Shown here: piece by piece, positions 28,616-40,468 of the stretch
Numbering within the stretch: position 1 is the first letter of the stretch
How the letters are laid out: the number at the start of each line of letters is the position of its first letter
Source: Deltaproteobacteria bacterium
GTDB lineage: Bacteria > Myxococcota_A > UBA9160 > JAJDAL01
Length of the DNA stretch: 64,000 nucleotides
Direction: 5' to 3'
Assembly: GCA_029261875.1 (NCBI GenBank)
Contig: JAJDAL010000015.1
Location: forward strand, 1 to 64,000
Program-made: the position numbers and the translations under genes
Notes under the pieces: generated by a model
The model's database searches: none
Told to the model about the DNA's origin: nothing
Seen by the model: the letters and a program-made list of their open reading frames with translations, nothing else

Positions 28616-29793
28616 GCCGAACGCAGCTCCACGGGGACGCGGACGTGAAACTCGGCGCCGCCCGGCTCATCGCCCAGAGAAATCGTGCCGCCGAGATTCG
28701 CAACGATCTTGTGCACCGTGGCCAGGCCGATGCCGGATCCGTTCTTCTTGGTGGTGAAGAACGGATAGAAGATCTTCTCCCGTAGATTCGGTGGCACGCC
28801 CGGGCCCGTATCCGCAACGCGCAGGGAAAGCTCCGCGAGATCGCGTTCCACGGGATCCGTGCTGCGATCGACACCGAGATGCAGGGTCAGACGTCCGGTT
28901 CCCGATGGACCGTTGACCATCTCTTCCAGCGCGTTGCCGATCAGATTCGCCGCCACCACGCGCAACTTTTCCGGATCCGTCCAAACGCGCGGCAGCGATT
29001 CGTCGTAGACGCGCTTCACCTCGCCCGCGAAGCCCACTTTGAAGACCGCCTGGGCGAGGCAATCCTCGAGCAACATCTCGAGATCCACGCGGTCCGTGTT
29101 GACTTCCTGGGGACGCAAAAAATTGAGACCTGCGTTCGCAATCGCTTCGAGATCGCGCAGCTCGCCCAGCACGTCCTCCACCAAGGAGAGGTTCTCCGGG
29201 TCCGTCAAGCGGCGCTTCAAGAGCCCCACGATCACTTCGAGGCTCGCCAGGGGATTGCGGAGTTCGTGGGCGAGACCCGCTGCCATCTGTCCGAGCGCCG
29301 CCAGTCGGTCGCGTTGGCGTGCCTGCTCGTCCATGCGCTCGAAGGGAGTCAGATCGCGAAACATCAAAGACGCGCCCTGAACTTTTCCCCGGGCATCGGG
29401 CACCACGGCCAGGGTGTAGCCGATGGTGCGTGCAGGCTGTCCCTCGACACCATCGAGCACGAGTTCGGCCCGTGTGCGCGAGTCTTCGGACTTGGGCGAA
29501 CCGAGGAGCAGACGCGCGACCTCGGGTGTTGCAGCGAGCGCTTGCCGGGAATCGACGCCGAGCCACTCGGCTGGATCCCCGGGCGGCCCCCCCAGAATGC
29601 GCTGGGCTTCGGCGTTCAGCCCCGCGATGGCGCCGCGCGCATCCACGGCGATGAAACCGCAGCGCAAGGCTTCCACCAGCCAGCTGGAAAATTCAGGATC
29701 GCGCACCGACACCCGTCGCGTATCGGAAGTCTGGGCGTTCGGCGTGAGGAAGCCACGCACGGATTGCGCACGAGTTGCACGTGGGCGATGCAA
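28612..29793 (-). CDS. NtrB-like soluble histidine kinase (PAS-HisKA-HATPase)
   Basis: A 393-aa sensor kinase without membrane segments. A PAS domain (~35-145) is followed by the phospho-acceptor site GLAHELRNPLAS. The ATPase domain has an N box (ANLIGNALEEMV), a G1 box (VADTGPGVPP) and a FYPFFTTKKNGSGIGLATVH F/G2 box. The lack of transmembrane or GAF regions separates it from PrsK, the kinase usually tied to exosortase loci. The first ATG is at 29793. GTG codons at 29712 and 29706, just before the PAS domain, are possible alternative starts. It pairs with the regulator at 27188-28615 through a 4-bp overlap. Confidence 0.9.
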   Translation of the reverse strand: MHRPRATRAQSVRGFLTPNAQTSDTRRVSVRDPEFSSWLVEALRCGFIAVDARGAIAGLNAEAQRILGGPPGDPAEWLGVDSRQALAATPEVARLLLGSPKSEDSRTRAELVLDGVEGQPARTIGYTLAVVPDARGKVQGASLMFRDLTPFERMDEQARQRDRLAALGQMAAGLAHELRNPLASLEVIVGLLKRRLTDPENLSLVEDVLGELRDLEAIANAGLNFLRPQEVNTDRVDLEMLLEDCLAQAVFKVGFAGEVKRVYDESLPRVWTDPEKLRVVAANLIGNALEEMVNGPSGTGRLTLHLGVDRSTDPVERDLAELSLRVADTGPGVPPNLREKIFYPFFTTKKNGSGIGLATVHKIVANLGGTISLGDEPGGAEFHVRVPVELRSA

Positions 29794-29808
29794 GCCTGCG
29801 CGAGAAGG

Positions 29809-30474
29809 TTAGTGGGCTTCGGCAACCAGGTAGCGCTTGCCCTCTTGGGCGAGCCAACACTCCTGCTTGAGCTCTTTCACCACGCGCGTGACGGTCTCGC
29901 GCGACGTACCGATCATGTCGGCGATTTGCTGATGGGTGAGCTGGGGCGTCGCGCGCCGCGCGCCCTCTTCCACGAGTTCGCGCGCCAGGCGCAGGAACAA
30001 ACCCTTGGCGCGATCCTTCACGCAGTCGAAGGAAAGCGAACTCGCCTGGGCGTCGGCTTCGCGCAGGCGCCGGGACAGTTCCTGAATTACCGCCATGGCG
30101 ACGGCGGGATTGTCTTCGATGCAGTGAATGAAATCCGTGCGCGAGAGCGCCAGGACGCGGGTGTCTTGCAGGGTCTTCACCGACGCCGAGCGCGGAGACC
30201 GATCGAGCAGCGCCATTTCGCCGAAGAAATCGCCTCCGTCGAGAAACTGCAGAATTTTCTCGCGGCCGTCTTCGGATAGCTTGGTGACTTTGACCTGGCC
30301 TTCGCGGATGACGTACATGTAGTCGCCCGCCAGACCTTCTTCCACAATGGTCGTCTTGCGCGGATAGCGGCGTTCGATCAGATGTTCCGCAATCGCTTCG
30401 AGATGCGGATCATCGACGTTCGCAAACAAGGGAATCGCCTTGAGGGAGTCGAGCCCTTCGCGTCCATAGCCCAT
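29809..30474 (-). CDS. Crp/Fnr-family transcription regulator
   Basis: A 221-aa regulator with an N-terminal cyclic-nucleotide-binding fold (~15-125; EGLAGDYMYVIREGQVKV, then GDFFGEMALLD with an RSAS-type phosphate-binding cassette). A C-terminal winged helix-turn-helix is at ~175-205 (LTHQQIADMIGTSRETVTRV). The cassette GEMALLDRSPRSASV resembles real cNMP-binding members. The cysteine cluster of Fnr oxygen sensors is absent. The ATG is preceded by GGAGAAACCGGC. It sits between the EPS operon end (60 bp after the nucleotidyltransferase gene) and the histidine kinase gene (15 bp), so it may be co-transcribed with either. Confidence 0.92.
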   Translation of the reverse strand: MGYGREGLDSLKAIPLFANVDDPHLEAIAEHLIERRYPRKTTIVEEGLAGDYMYVIREGQVKVTKLSEDGREKILQFLDGGDFFGEMALLDRSPRSASVKTLQDTRVLALSRTDFIHCIEDNPAVAMAVIQELSRRLREADAQASSLSFDCVKDRAKGLFLRLARELVEEGARRATPQLTHQQIADMIGTSRETVTRVVKELKQECWLAQEGKRYLVAEAH

Positions 30475-30534
30475 TGCCGGTTTCTCCGGTCTTCCCCGAC
30501 GAACAAGGAGACGCCCCCCGGCCTCTACCCTCGA

Positions 30535-31635
30535 CTACGTGAGCTTCGCTTGCTTCCGTTTGCCCAACGTCGCAACGACGTTCTTGACATCCGGACTGCG
30601 ATCCAACTTGGCGACGAGCAACGCATCCTTGGTGTCGATGACCGCAAGTCCCTCGACACCCAACAGCACAACCGGTTTGTCGCTCCCCCAGACCAAATTA
30701 TTCGGAGCCTCTTGGAGCAACACGTCGCCATCCACGATGCGCGACGTTCCTTCTCCGACTCCCAGTTCCTCTGCCAGCGACTCCCAGGTTCCGACATCAC
30801 TCCAGTGAAAATTCACCGGCAGCGTCCACACCCGAGCACTCTTCTCCAACACCGCAACATCGATCGGGTCCGACGGTGCCCGCCGGTAGGCCGCCTCGAG
30901 CGCCGCCTTGGCTCCGCTTCCGCGCGGCTTTCGTGCCACCGGGAGCAAAGCCCTGTGAATCTCCGGGGCGCAGTCCTCGATCTCTTCGAGGATGGTCCGC
31001 GCCGTCCATACGAACACTCCGGCGTTCCACAGGAACCCACCGCGCGCTACATAGCGCCGTGCTGTTTCTGCCTCAGGCTTTTCGACGAATCTGTGCACGA
31101 GGTAAAGCCCTGTGTGGGGTTTTTTCACCGGCTTCCCGACTTGGATGTACCCGTAACCCGTTTCCGGACGCGTGGGTTCCACGCCGAGTGTGACCAGGAC
31201 TTGCGCATCCGCTGCCGCTTCCGCCGTCGTGCCGATGGCTTGCGCAAAGGCTGCGGGATCGGGCACGTGGTGATCCGCGGGCAGGATCGTCAGGATGGCA
31301 TCGGGGAACTCCGCGGCGATTCGCTGCGCCGCAAAGCCCACCGCCATGGCGGTGGTGCGGCCGCGCGGCTCGACCAGCACGCGACCTGCCGGAAGCTTGG
31401 CAGCGCGGCGCATGACACCCGCGTGATCCGCCGCGCAGACGAGCCAGATGTGGTCCGGCGAGGCAAAGCGCTTCGCGCGTTGGATCGTGGCTTCCAGGAG
31501 GCTCTTGCCCCCGACCACGCGCAGGAGCGGCTTGGGATAGTGCTTGCGCGAAGCCGGCCAGAAGCGCGTACCCGCACCCCCGGCCAGAATGACGGCGTGG
31601 GTCTGTTTGCGAAGCCCAGCTAGCGTCCGACGCAT
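30535..31635 (-). CDS. mannose-1-phosphate guanylyltransferase
   Basis: Makes GDP-mannose from mannose 1-phosphate and GTP. The 366-aa single-domain protein has the nucleotidyltransferase signature ILAGGAGTRFWPASRKHYPK (~14-33), an EPRGRTTAMAVG segment, LPADHHV and the sugar-binding FVEKPEAETA and FLWNAGVFVW motifs typical of ManC/AlgA. The phosphomannose-isomerase domain of bifunctional AlgA is absent. The ATG at 31635 overlaps ugd by 16 bp; a longer in-frame extension inside ugd looks non-coding. GDP-mannose would feed gmd in the same operon. Confidence 0.93.
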   Translation of the reverse strand: MRRTLAGLRKQTHAVILAGGAGTRFWPASRKHYPKPLLRVVGGKSLLEATIQRAKRFASPDHIWLVCAADHAGVMRRAAKLPAGRVLVEPRGRTTAMAVGFAAQRIAAEFPDAILTILPADHHVPDPAAFAQAIGTTAEAAADAQVLVTLGVEPTRPETGYGYIQVGKPVKKPHTGLYLVHRFVEKPEAETARRYVARGGFLWNAGVFVWTARTILEEIEDCAPEIHRALLPVARKPRGSGAKAALEAAYRRAPSDPIDVAVLEKSARVWTLPVNFHWSDVGTWESLAEELGVGEGTSRIVDGDVLLQEAPNNLVWGSDKPVVLLGVEGLAVIDTKDALLVAKLDRSPDVKNVVATLGKRKQAKLT

Positions 31636-32930
31636 ACGTACCGGAACCCCGCCGCCGAGAGCGGTTCGGGATCGTAGACGTTGCGCAGATCCACCAGCAG
31701 GGGTTCCCGGAGCAGGGACTTCACGCGCACGAAATCGAGCATCCGGAATTGATTCCACTCGGTGATGATCACCAGGCCGTCGGCCCCCTCACAGGCCTCG
31801 TAGGCGTTCTTGCACATATCGACGTTGGGGAGCATCGGCGCTGCGGCGGGCATCGCCACCGGATCGAAGGCGCGCACGCGAATGCCCTGCGCCTCGAGCC
31901 CTTTGATGATGTCCACCGCCGGAGCGTCGCGCATGTCGTCGGTCTCGGGTTTGAAGGAGAGCCCGAGCACCGCGACGGTCTTGCCCGCCAGATCATTCCC
32001 GAGAGCCCCCGTGATCTTTTCCACCATGCGTCCGCGCTGACGTTCGTTGACGCGAATGGTGGCTTCCACCACATCGAAGGCTTCGCCCACTTCCCGCGCG
32101 AAGTGGGCGATCGAACGCGTGTCTTTGGGAAAACACGATCCACCGAAACCCGGCCCCGCGTGGAGAAACTTGCGGCCGATGCGACCGTCGAGTCCGATGC
32201 CGCGCGCGATGGCCTGGACATCGGCACCGATGTGCTCGCACAAGTTCGCGACTTCGTTGATGAAGGAGATCTTGGTGGCGAGAAACGCGTTGGCGGCGTA
32301 CTTGGTGAGCTCCGCCGTCGGAATATTGGTCATCACGACCGGCGTTTCGTTCAAGAACAAGGGGCGATAGAGATCCTTCATGATGGCGAGCGCGTGATCG
32401 TCTTCGGTCCCGATCACCACGCGATCGGGCCGCATGAAATCCTGGATCGCGGCGCCTTCGCGCAAGAACTCCGGATTGGACGCCATGCTGAATGTCGCGT
32501 TCTTCCCGGCGCGCGCGAGTTCCTCTTCGACGATCTTCTTGACGCGCTCGGACGTGCCCACGGGGACCGTGCTCTTGGTCACGATCATCTTGTAACCGTC
32601 CATGGCCTGGCCGATTTCCCGAGCCACGGCCTCCACGGCGCTGAGATCCGTACTGCCATCGTCCCGCGGTGGTGTCTGGACCGCGATGAAGAGTCCCAGC
32701 GACTGACGGATGGCTTCCGCGGTGTCCGTCGTGAAGGACAGGCGCCCCTGGGCGACGTTGCGCGCCACCAGGGCATCCAGGCCCGGCTCGTAGATGGGAA
32801 TCTCGCCGCGCTCGAGGGCATCGATCTTCGACTTGTCCTTGTCGGCGCAGATGACCTGCACGCCAAATTCCGCGAAGCACGCGCCCGTCACCAGCCCCAC
32901 ATAACCCGTACCCACGACACAAATGTTCAT
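31620..32930 (-). CDS. ugd: UDP-glucose 6-dehydrogenase
   Basis: Oxidises UDP-glucose twice to UDP-glucuronate using NAD. The 436-aa protein starts MNICVVGTGYVGLVTGACF, the Rossmann motif. The substrate-binding KFLHAGPGFGGSCFPKDT segment contains the catalytic cysteine, and the C-terminal VAVLGLSFKPETDDMRDAP motif is complete. It overlaps the upstream epimerase by 4 bp (ATGA). Its product is the natural substrate of the UDP-glucuronate 4-epimerase-like enzyme two genes upstream. Confidence 0.95.
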   Translation of the reverse strand: MNICVVGTGYVGLVTGACFAEFGVQVICADKDKSKIDALERGEIPIYEPGLDALVARNVAQGRLSFTTDTAEAIRQSLGLFIAVQTPPRDDGSTDLSAVEAVAREIGQAMDGYKMIVTKSTVPVGTSERVKKIVEEELARAGKNATFSMASNPEFLREGAAIQDFMRPDRVVIGTEDDHALAIMKDLYRPLFLNETPVVMTNIPTAELTKYAANAFLATKISFINEVANLCEHIGADVQAIARGIGLDGRIGRKFLHAGPGFGGSCFPKDTRSIAHFAREVGEAFDVVEATIRVNERQRGRMVEKITGALGNDLAGKTVAVLGLSFKPETDDMRDAPAVDIIKGLEAQGIRVRAFDPVAMPAAAPMLPNVDMCKNAYEACEGADGLVIITEWNQFRMLDFVRVKSLLREPLLVDLRNVYDPEPLSAAGFRYVCVGR

Positions 32931-33882
32931 CCGCGTTGGCCTCCCGCTGAATTCTCCATGGACTCCATGGTCCGGCGCAGTCCCTCGCGAAGCTCGATCA
33001 TGGGCGCGTATCCGAGAGCGCTCGTCGCGCGGTCCAGACTCGCCAAGCTGACCCGCACGTCGCCGGCGCGCGCCGCCTCGTGGACCGGGACCGCACTGCA
33101 ACCGGTCAGTTCTGCAATGGTCGCGATCAGCTGGTTCAAGCTGGTTTCCCGCCCACTCGCGACATTGACGAAAGTTCCAACGGCTTCCGTGGCCGTCGCC
33201 GCCAGAATGTTCGCGCTGACGACGTCGTCCACGTAGACGAAATCGCGGGTCTGTTCCCCGTCGCCGAAAATGCGCGGAGATTCCCCCTTGAGGGAAGCGC
33301 GGATGAAGCGCGGAATCGCCGCAGCGTATTCGCTGTCGGGATTCTGGCGCGGTCCGAAGACGTTGAAATAGCGCAGCGCCACGGTCTCGAGCCCGCGCAG
33401 CTGCGCGAACAGGCGACAATAGGTCTCCGCGGTCAGCTTCTGCAGCGCGTAGGGGGAAAGCGGCGCCGGCGCCATGCCCTCCTGCTTGGGGATTTCCTCA
33501 CTGTCGCCGTAGATCGCGCAGGACGATGCGAACACGACGCGCCGCACGCCCGCCGCGTGGGCGGCTTCCAATACGCGCAGGGTTCCCCGGGTATTGACAT
33601 CATCGGTCTCGAGCGGATCGGCAATACTCTGGGGAACCGAAGGAATCGCGGCCTCGTGAAACACCACGTCGGCGCCGCGCACGGCGCGCGCCACGGAATC
33701 CGCGTCGCGAATGTCGCCACGCAGGAGATCGATCTCGTCCCCCGCACTCGCCAGGTTTTCGCTGCGACCACTCGAAAAATTATCGAGCACGCGCACGGAC
33801 CAACCTTCTGCCAACAAGCGCAAGGACAGGTGACTTCCGATGAAACCGGCGCCACCGGTCACGAGTGCGAGACGTTGTTGGC

Positions 33883-33886
<4 letters not shown>
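32927..33886 (-). CDS. NAD-dependent sugar epimerase, UDP-GlcNAc 4-epimerase (WbpP)-like
   Basis: Extended short-chain dehydrogenase of 319 aa: TGGAGFIGSHLSLRL nucleotide site (~10-24), a SSCAIYG serine segment and the YxxxK pair in SPYALQKLTAE. The pattern FHEAAIPSVPQSI ... LRYFNVFGPRQNPDSEYAA closely follows WbpP-type enzymes that interconvert UDP-GlcNAc and UDP-GalNAc, so that substrate is the likeliest. UDP-glucose 4-epimerase is an alternative. The start is a GTG at 33886 overlapping the previous stop as GTGA; no ATG is available in the correct place. Confidence 0.88.
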
Positions 33887-36962
<3,076 letters not shown>

Positions 36963-36974
36963 CTATGGTTGGGG

Positions 36975-37880
36975 CTAACTCGCGTATCCGTAGTAGGAGC
37001 GCGAATCGATGTTGGCGTCGTTCAGTACGACGCCCAGCACGCGGCGTCGATCGAGAATGTCCAACGCGGCCTGTACTTCTTCGCGCGGCGTCGAGTTCGC
37101 GCGAACGATCAACACCAGCCCATCGGCGAGCTCCGTGACGCTCTTGGCGTCCGGTAGAGCGAGCACGGCGGGCGTGTCGAGAATCACCAGGTCATAAGCG
37201 CGGGACGCGTCGGCCACCAAGTCGCGCATGCGCGACGAAGACAACAGCTCCGAGGGATTCGGCGGCTGCCCGCAGACCGGAAGCACGTCCAGGTTGGTTC
37301 CTTCCACCTGGACCACCGCTTCCTCGAAGGTGGCTTCGCCGGTCAAGACTTCGGCGAGTCCGGCTCGGGGTTGCAACCCGAGCGCGCGATGGATCTGCGG
37401 AATGCGGAGATCGCAATCGACCAACAGCACGCGCCGTTCCATGTCCATGGCGGAAACCGCCGCCAGGTTGATGGCCGCAGTCGTCTTGCCCTCGCCCGGC
37501 AACGCGCTGGCGGTCGCCAGGGTGCGCAGGGGACGCTGAGCCGACAAGGACGCCAAGCGGGCGCGCAGGGTTCGGAATTGCTCGGTCACGAAGGAATCGG
37601 GCTGCAAGAGCGCCACGCGGCGCTTGTTGATGTCGCCGGGCACACCCTGGGGCGTAAAAGAACGCTTGGACGTCGGCACGGCCGTACGCGCGGGGCGCGG
37701 ATCGGGCTTGCGCAGGGATTCCGGCAGCGGCTCCGGTTCCGGCGCCGCAGCAGACGTAAACGCCGCCGCCGGAGATTCTTCCGGTTCACGCGGCGCCGCA
37801 GACGGGGTCACGCGACCCGTTCGGCGGTTGCGTTCTCGTTCCTCTTCAGCTCTGCGCAGCGCGTCGTATACCTTACCCAT
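36975..37880 (-). CDS. BY-kinase (CpsD/Wzc kinase-domain type) for EPS control
   Basis: A 301-aa bacterial tyrosine kinase that controls Wzz/Wzc assembly. An N-terminal polar linker (~1-85) is followed by the ATPase domain with Walker A ALPGEGKTTAAINLA, Walker A' VLLVDCDLRIP and Walker B LVILDTPAVL. Its C-terminus ends with a short tyrosine cluster (Tyr296, 297 and 299 in SYYGYAS), the likely autophosphorylation site. There is no fused membrane domain; the separate Wzz-like protein two genes upstream should be its partner. This split form is typical of exosortase-linked EPS loci. Confidence 0.9.
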   Translation of the reverse strand: MGKVYDALRRAEEERERNRRTGRVTPSAAPREPEESPAAAFTSAAAPEPEPLPESLRKPDPRPARTAVPTSKRSFTPQGVPGDINKRRVALLQPDSFVTEQFRTLRARLASLSAQRPLRTLATASALPGEGKTTAAINLAAVSAMDMERRVLLVDCDLRIPQIHRALGLQPRAGLAEVLTGEATFEEAVVQVEGTNLDVLPVCGQPPNPSELLSSSRMRDLVADASRAYDLVILDTPAVLALPDAKSVTELADGLVLIVRANSTPREEVQAALDILDRRRVLGVVLNDANIDSRSYYGYAS

Positions 37881-37901
37881 AACCTTCTCCCGTTCTCTCC
37901 C

Positions 37902-38792
37902 TTACCGAAACAGACCGAATCGCCCGCGCCTAGGCGGGCTCGTCGGCAATGGAGAGTCCTCGGTCGAGTCGCTCCCCCCCCCGTCCAACTCCAGATCCAG
38001 ATCGCGGGCCACCTCGGTGACAGCCGCGCGCGTCAACATGCGCAGATCGCGCGAGTAACCCAACAAGAGCGTCCCGTCGCACACGACGTTGATGAGCCGC
38101 GGGACGCCTTGGGTCACGCGGTACACCTCGCGCAGTGCGCCGCCGTCGAAAATGCCCTTTCCCGTGTAGCCGGAAAGGCGCAGGCGCTCGTCGATGTAGA
38201 GACTCGTTTCGAGCTCGTTGAAGGCGCGCAGGTGGTGGCGCAACACGATGCGCTGACGCAACTGGCGCAGCTCCGGCTTGGCGAGCATGTCCTTGAGTTC
38301 CGGCTGCCCCACCAACATGATCTGCAGGAGCTTGGAACTCGGCGTTTCGAGATTGGACAGCAAACGGATCTCTTCCAGCATTTCGGGCGAGAGGTTCTGC
38401 GCCTCATCGACGATCAACAGCGTCGAACGATCCTTGGCCAATTGGTCGATCAGCATGCGATTCAAGGCGATCAGATACTCGCCCTTGGTCTTGCATTCGG
38501 TTTCGATACCCAACTCGTCGAACATCACCTTGAAGAAATCCAGGGGTTCGAGCCGCGGGTTGAAGACGAAAGCGGAAGCGGTGTCCTGATCGAGCTGGGA
38601 CAACAGCGAATGCAGGAGTGTGGTCTTCCCGGTACCGACTTCGCCCGTCAGCATCACGAAGCCCTTGCGCGACTGCACGGCGTACACGAGCGTCGCCAGG
38701 CCTTCGCGATGCACCTCTCCCAAGAAGAGGAACCCCGGGTCCGGGGTCATCTCGAAGGGCGCTCGGCTGAGTCCGTAATGCTCGAGGTACAT
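37902..38792 (-). CDS. ExeA/GspA-like AAA ATPase of EPS/exosortase locus
   Basis: A 296-aa AAA ATPase. It begins MYLEHYGLSRAPFEMTPDPG, a start shared by the exosortase (XrtA)-associated secretion ATPases and ExeA. Walker A GEVGTGKTTLLHSLL is at ~48-62, Walker B LLIVDEAQNL at ~125, with an RQRIVLRHHL sensor region. It is cytoplasmic and may remodel or energise the Wza-Wzz export complex. It lies 9 bp after the Wzz-like gene and 21 bp before the BY-kinase gene, the same arrangement as in known exosortase EPS operons. Confidence 0.88.
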   Translation of the reverse strand: MYLEHYGLSRAPFEMTPDPGFLFLGEVHREGLATLVYAVQSRKGFVMLTGEVGTGKTTLLHSLLSQLDQDTASAFVFNPRLEPLDFFKVMFDELGIETECKTKGEYLIALNRMLIDQLAKDRSTLLIVDEAQNLSPEMLEEIRLLSNLETPSSKLLQIMLVGQPELKDMLAKPELRQLRQRIVLRHHLRAFNELETSLYIDERLRLSGYTGKGIFDGGALREVYRVTQGVPRLINVVCDGTLLLGYSRDLRMLTRAAVTEVARDLDLELDGGGSDSTEDSPLPTSPPRRGRFGLFR

Positions 38793-38801
38793 GGACTGGA
38801 T

Positions 38802-40436
38802 CTACTCCGCCGCGTTTTCGGTGGCGCCCGGGGCCACTTCGTCGACGGTCTCGACCACCACAGGTTTTTGTTTCTGCAGGGCTCGGATGTTGGTCCACCA
38901 ATACCCGACACCGGAAGTCATCAACACGAATCCCACCAGCACCATGATCGCGAAGGCGATCAACACACGCTTGCGACGCAGCGCCGATCGATCGGACTCG
39001 AATTCGATGCCCGGGATCGCGGCCAAAACCGGCAGTTGCAAAGAGGCCTGGATCTCGCGCACGCCGTGGTAGGACGTGTCGCTCGACTCCGCAAACAGCC
39101 CGGCTCCAGCGCCGATCGCCATACCGAACATGCTGCCGACCAAGAGGATCAGGATGCGATTCGGGGACGCGGGTTCCGGCGGAATGAAGGCCGGTTCCAG
39201 AATCCGAACCTGCTCGCTCTTCTGAGTTTGCTCGATGTTCTTCGCCACACCGGCGGCCACGAGCTTCTGGCGAAATTCGTGGTAGCTGGAGGTCAGACTC
39301 TCGTTCTTGCGACCGAGGCTGGCGAGCTTCTCCGCCACCGCGGGTGTCTCGGCAATGGCCTTCTGCAGGTCATCGCGTTGCTTCTGCAGGTTCGCGATTT
39401 CGTCGATTCCCGACGTCACCCGCAGCTTCGCGCGCCGGTATTCGGCTTCGGCGTTCTGGGCGGGAAGCGACAGGCCCGCCTGGGCATCGTCCTTGGCCGT
39501 GGCGGTCATTTCGTCGATGCGCTTCTGGATCTCTTCGAGTTCCAGTTTCCCGTGGATGATGTCCGGGTGCTTCTCCGTGAAGCCGCGCGAACGCAGCGCC
39601 GCGAGTTCGAGTTCGACGAGCTCCAGGCGACGGATCGGGCTCGCATCGTCGTTGGGCGCCGCAAGCGCGCGTGCGGAACTCGCTTGCTGGCGATAGAACG
39701 CCTCGTCGCTGCGCGAGATGGCGAGGGTGTGCTCCGCCTGGGTCAGGAGCGTCGTGACGCGCTCGAGTTGGCGCTGGTTCGTGGCGAGGTCTTCGGGCAA
39801 GCGACCCGGGTTGTCGGACTTCACCGCGGAAATCTCCCGATCGACACTCTCGATCTCGTCCGCCAGGCGCGTGAGCTGCCCCTCGACGAATTCCCGCGTC
39901 TCTTCCGTGACCGCCGTACGGCCGCGGATGTGTTCGTCGCGAAAATCGTTCGCAAGCCGGTTGGCGACTTCCGCCACCCGCTTGGGGTGGTCGCCGCGAT
40001 AGATGATACGGAAGGTATTGATCTCGATTTCGCGCGGACGGACCGAAGCCTCGAGTTCCGGAAGAATCGGCTCGACCTGAATGTCCGCGCGCATGAGATC
40101 GATGATCTCCTCGCGCGTCATCTCCGTCGATTCATCGGCGTACAGATTCAAGTCGTCGATGATGCGCGAAAGACGGGTCCGGGCCAGGATCTGAATCGTC
40201 ATCAAGTGCAAGCGCGCGTTCATGTCGGTCTGGGCCACGCCGGCCTCGATGATCTCGTTGGAAATGGTCTGAGGCTCGATCAAGATGGTCGTGTAGGCCT
40301 CGTAGCGATTGGGCAAGAGCGCCGCCAGCATCACCGACGCCAACAGCACGCCGCCCGCCACGCCGGCGACCACGCGCCAGCGCCGCACGAACATGTCCTT
40401 CAGATTTCCTAGCTCGAATCCTGCATCACTATGCAT
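38802..40436 (-). CDS. Wzz-like EPS chain-length determinant
   Basis: A 544-aa inner-membrane protein of the polysaccharide co-polymerase type. A membrane helix near the N-terminus (~22-42) is followed by a large periplasmic region with coiled-coil helices (~150-390). A second membrane helix spans ~430-455 (ILILLVGSMFGMAIGAGAGL), and a further one (VLIAFAIMVLVGFVLM) lies near 500. The size exceeds classical Wzz (~330 aa) and matches the exosortase-locus chain-length family. It would set EPS length together with the BY-kinase encoded downstream. Confidence 0.88.
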   Translation of the reverse strand: MHSDAGFELGNLKDMFVRRWRVVAGVAGGVLLASVMLAALLPNRYEAYTTILIEPQTISNEIIEAGVAQTDMNARLHLMTIQILARTRLSRIIDDLNLYADESTEMTREEIIDLMRADIQVEPILPELEASVRPREIEINTFRIIYRGDHPKRVAEVANRLANDFRDEHIRGRTAVTEETREFVEGQLTRLADEIESVDREISAVKSDNPGRLPEDLATNQRQLERVTTLLTQAEHTLAISRSDEAFYRQQASSARALAAPNDDASPIRRLELVELELAALRSRGFTEKHPDIIHGKLELEEIQKRIDEMTATAKDDAQAGLSLPAQNAEAEYRRAKLRVTSGIDEIANLQKQRDDLQKAIAETPAVAEKLASLGRKNESLTSSYHEFRQKLVAAGVAKNIEQTQKSEQVRILEPAFIPPEPASPNRILILLVGSMFGMAIGAGAGLFAESSDTSYHGVREIQASLQLPVLAAIPGIEFESDRSALRRKRVLIAFAIMVLVGFVLMTSGVGYWWTNIRALQKQKPVVVETVDEVAPGATENAAE

Positions 40437-40468
40437 GGGTGGGGGCTCCGTCTAACTCACACTCGAGT

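Noticed and set aside
28612-29793. Histidine kinase as PrsK of an exosortase system
   Set aside because: It is short, soluble and PAS-based, with no membrane or GAF region, so the NtrB-like description fits better.
37371-40412. Plus-strand open frame of ~1000 codons opposite the BY-kinase, ATPase and Wzz genes
   Set aside because: It spans three genes with clear motifs on the other strand and has the Arg/Gln/His-rich composition of a shadow.
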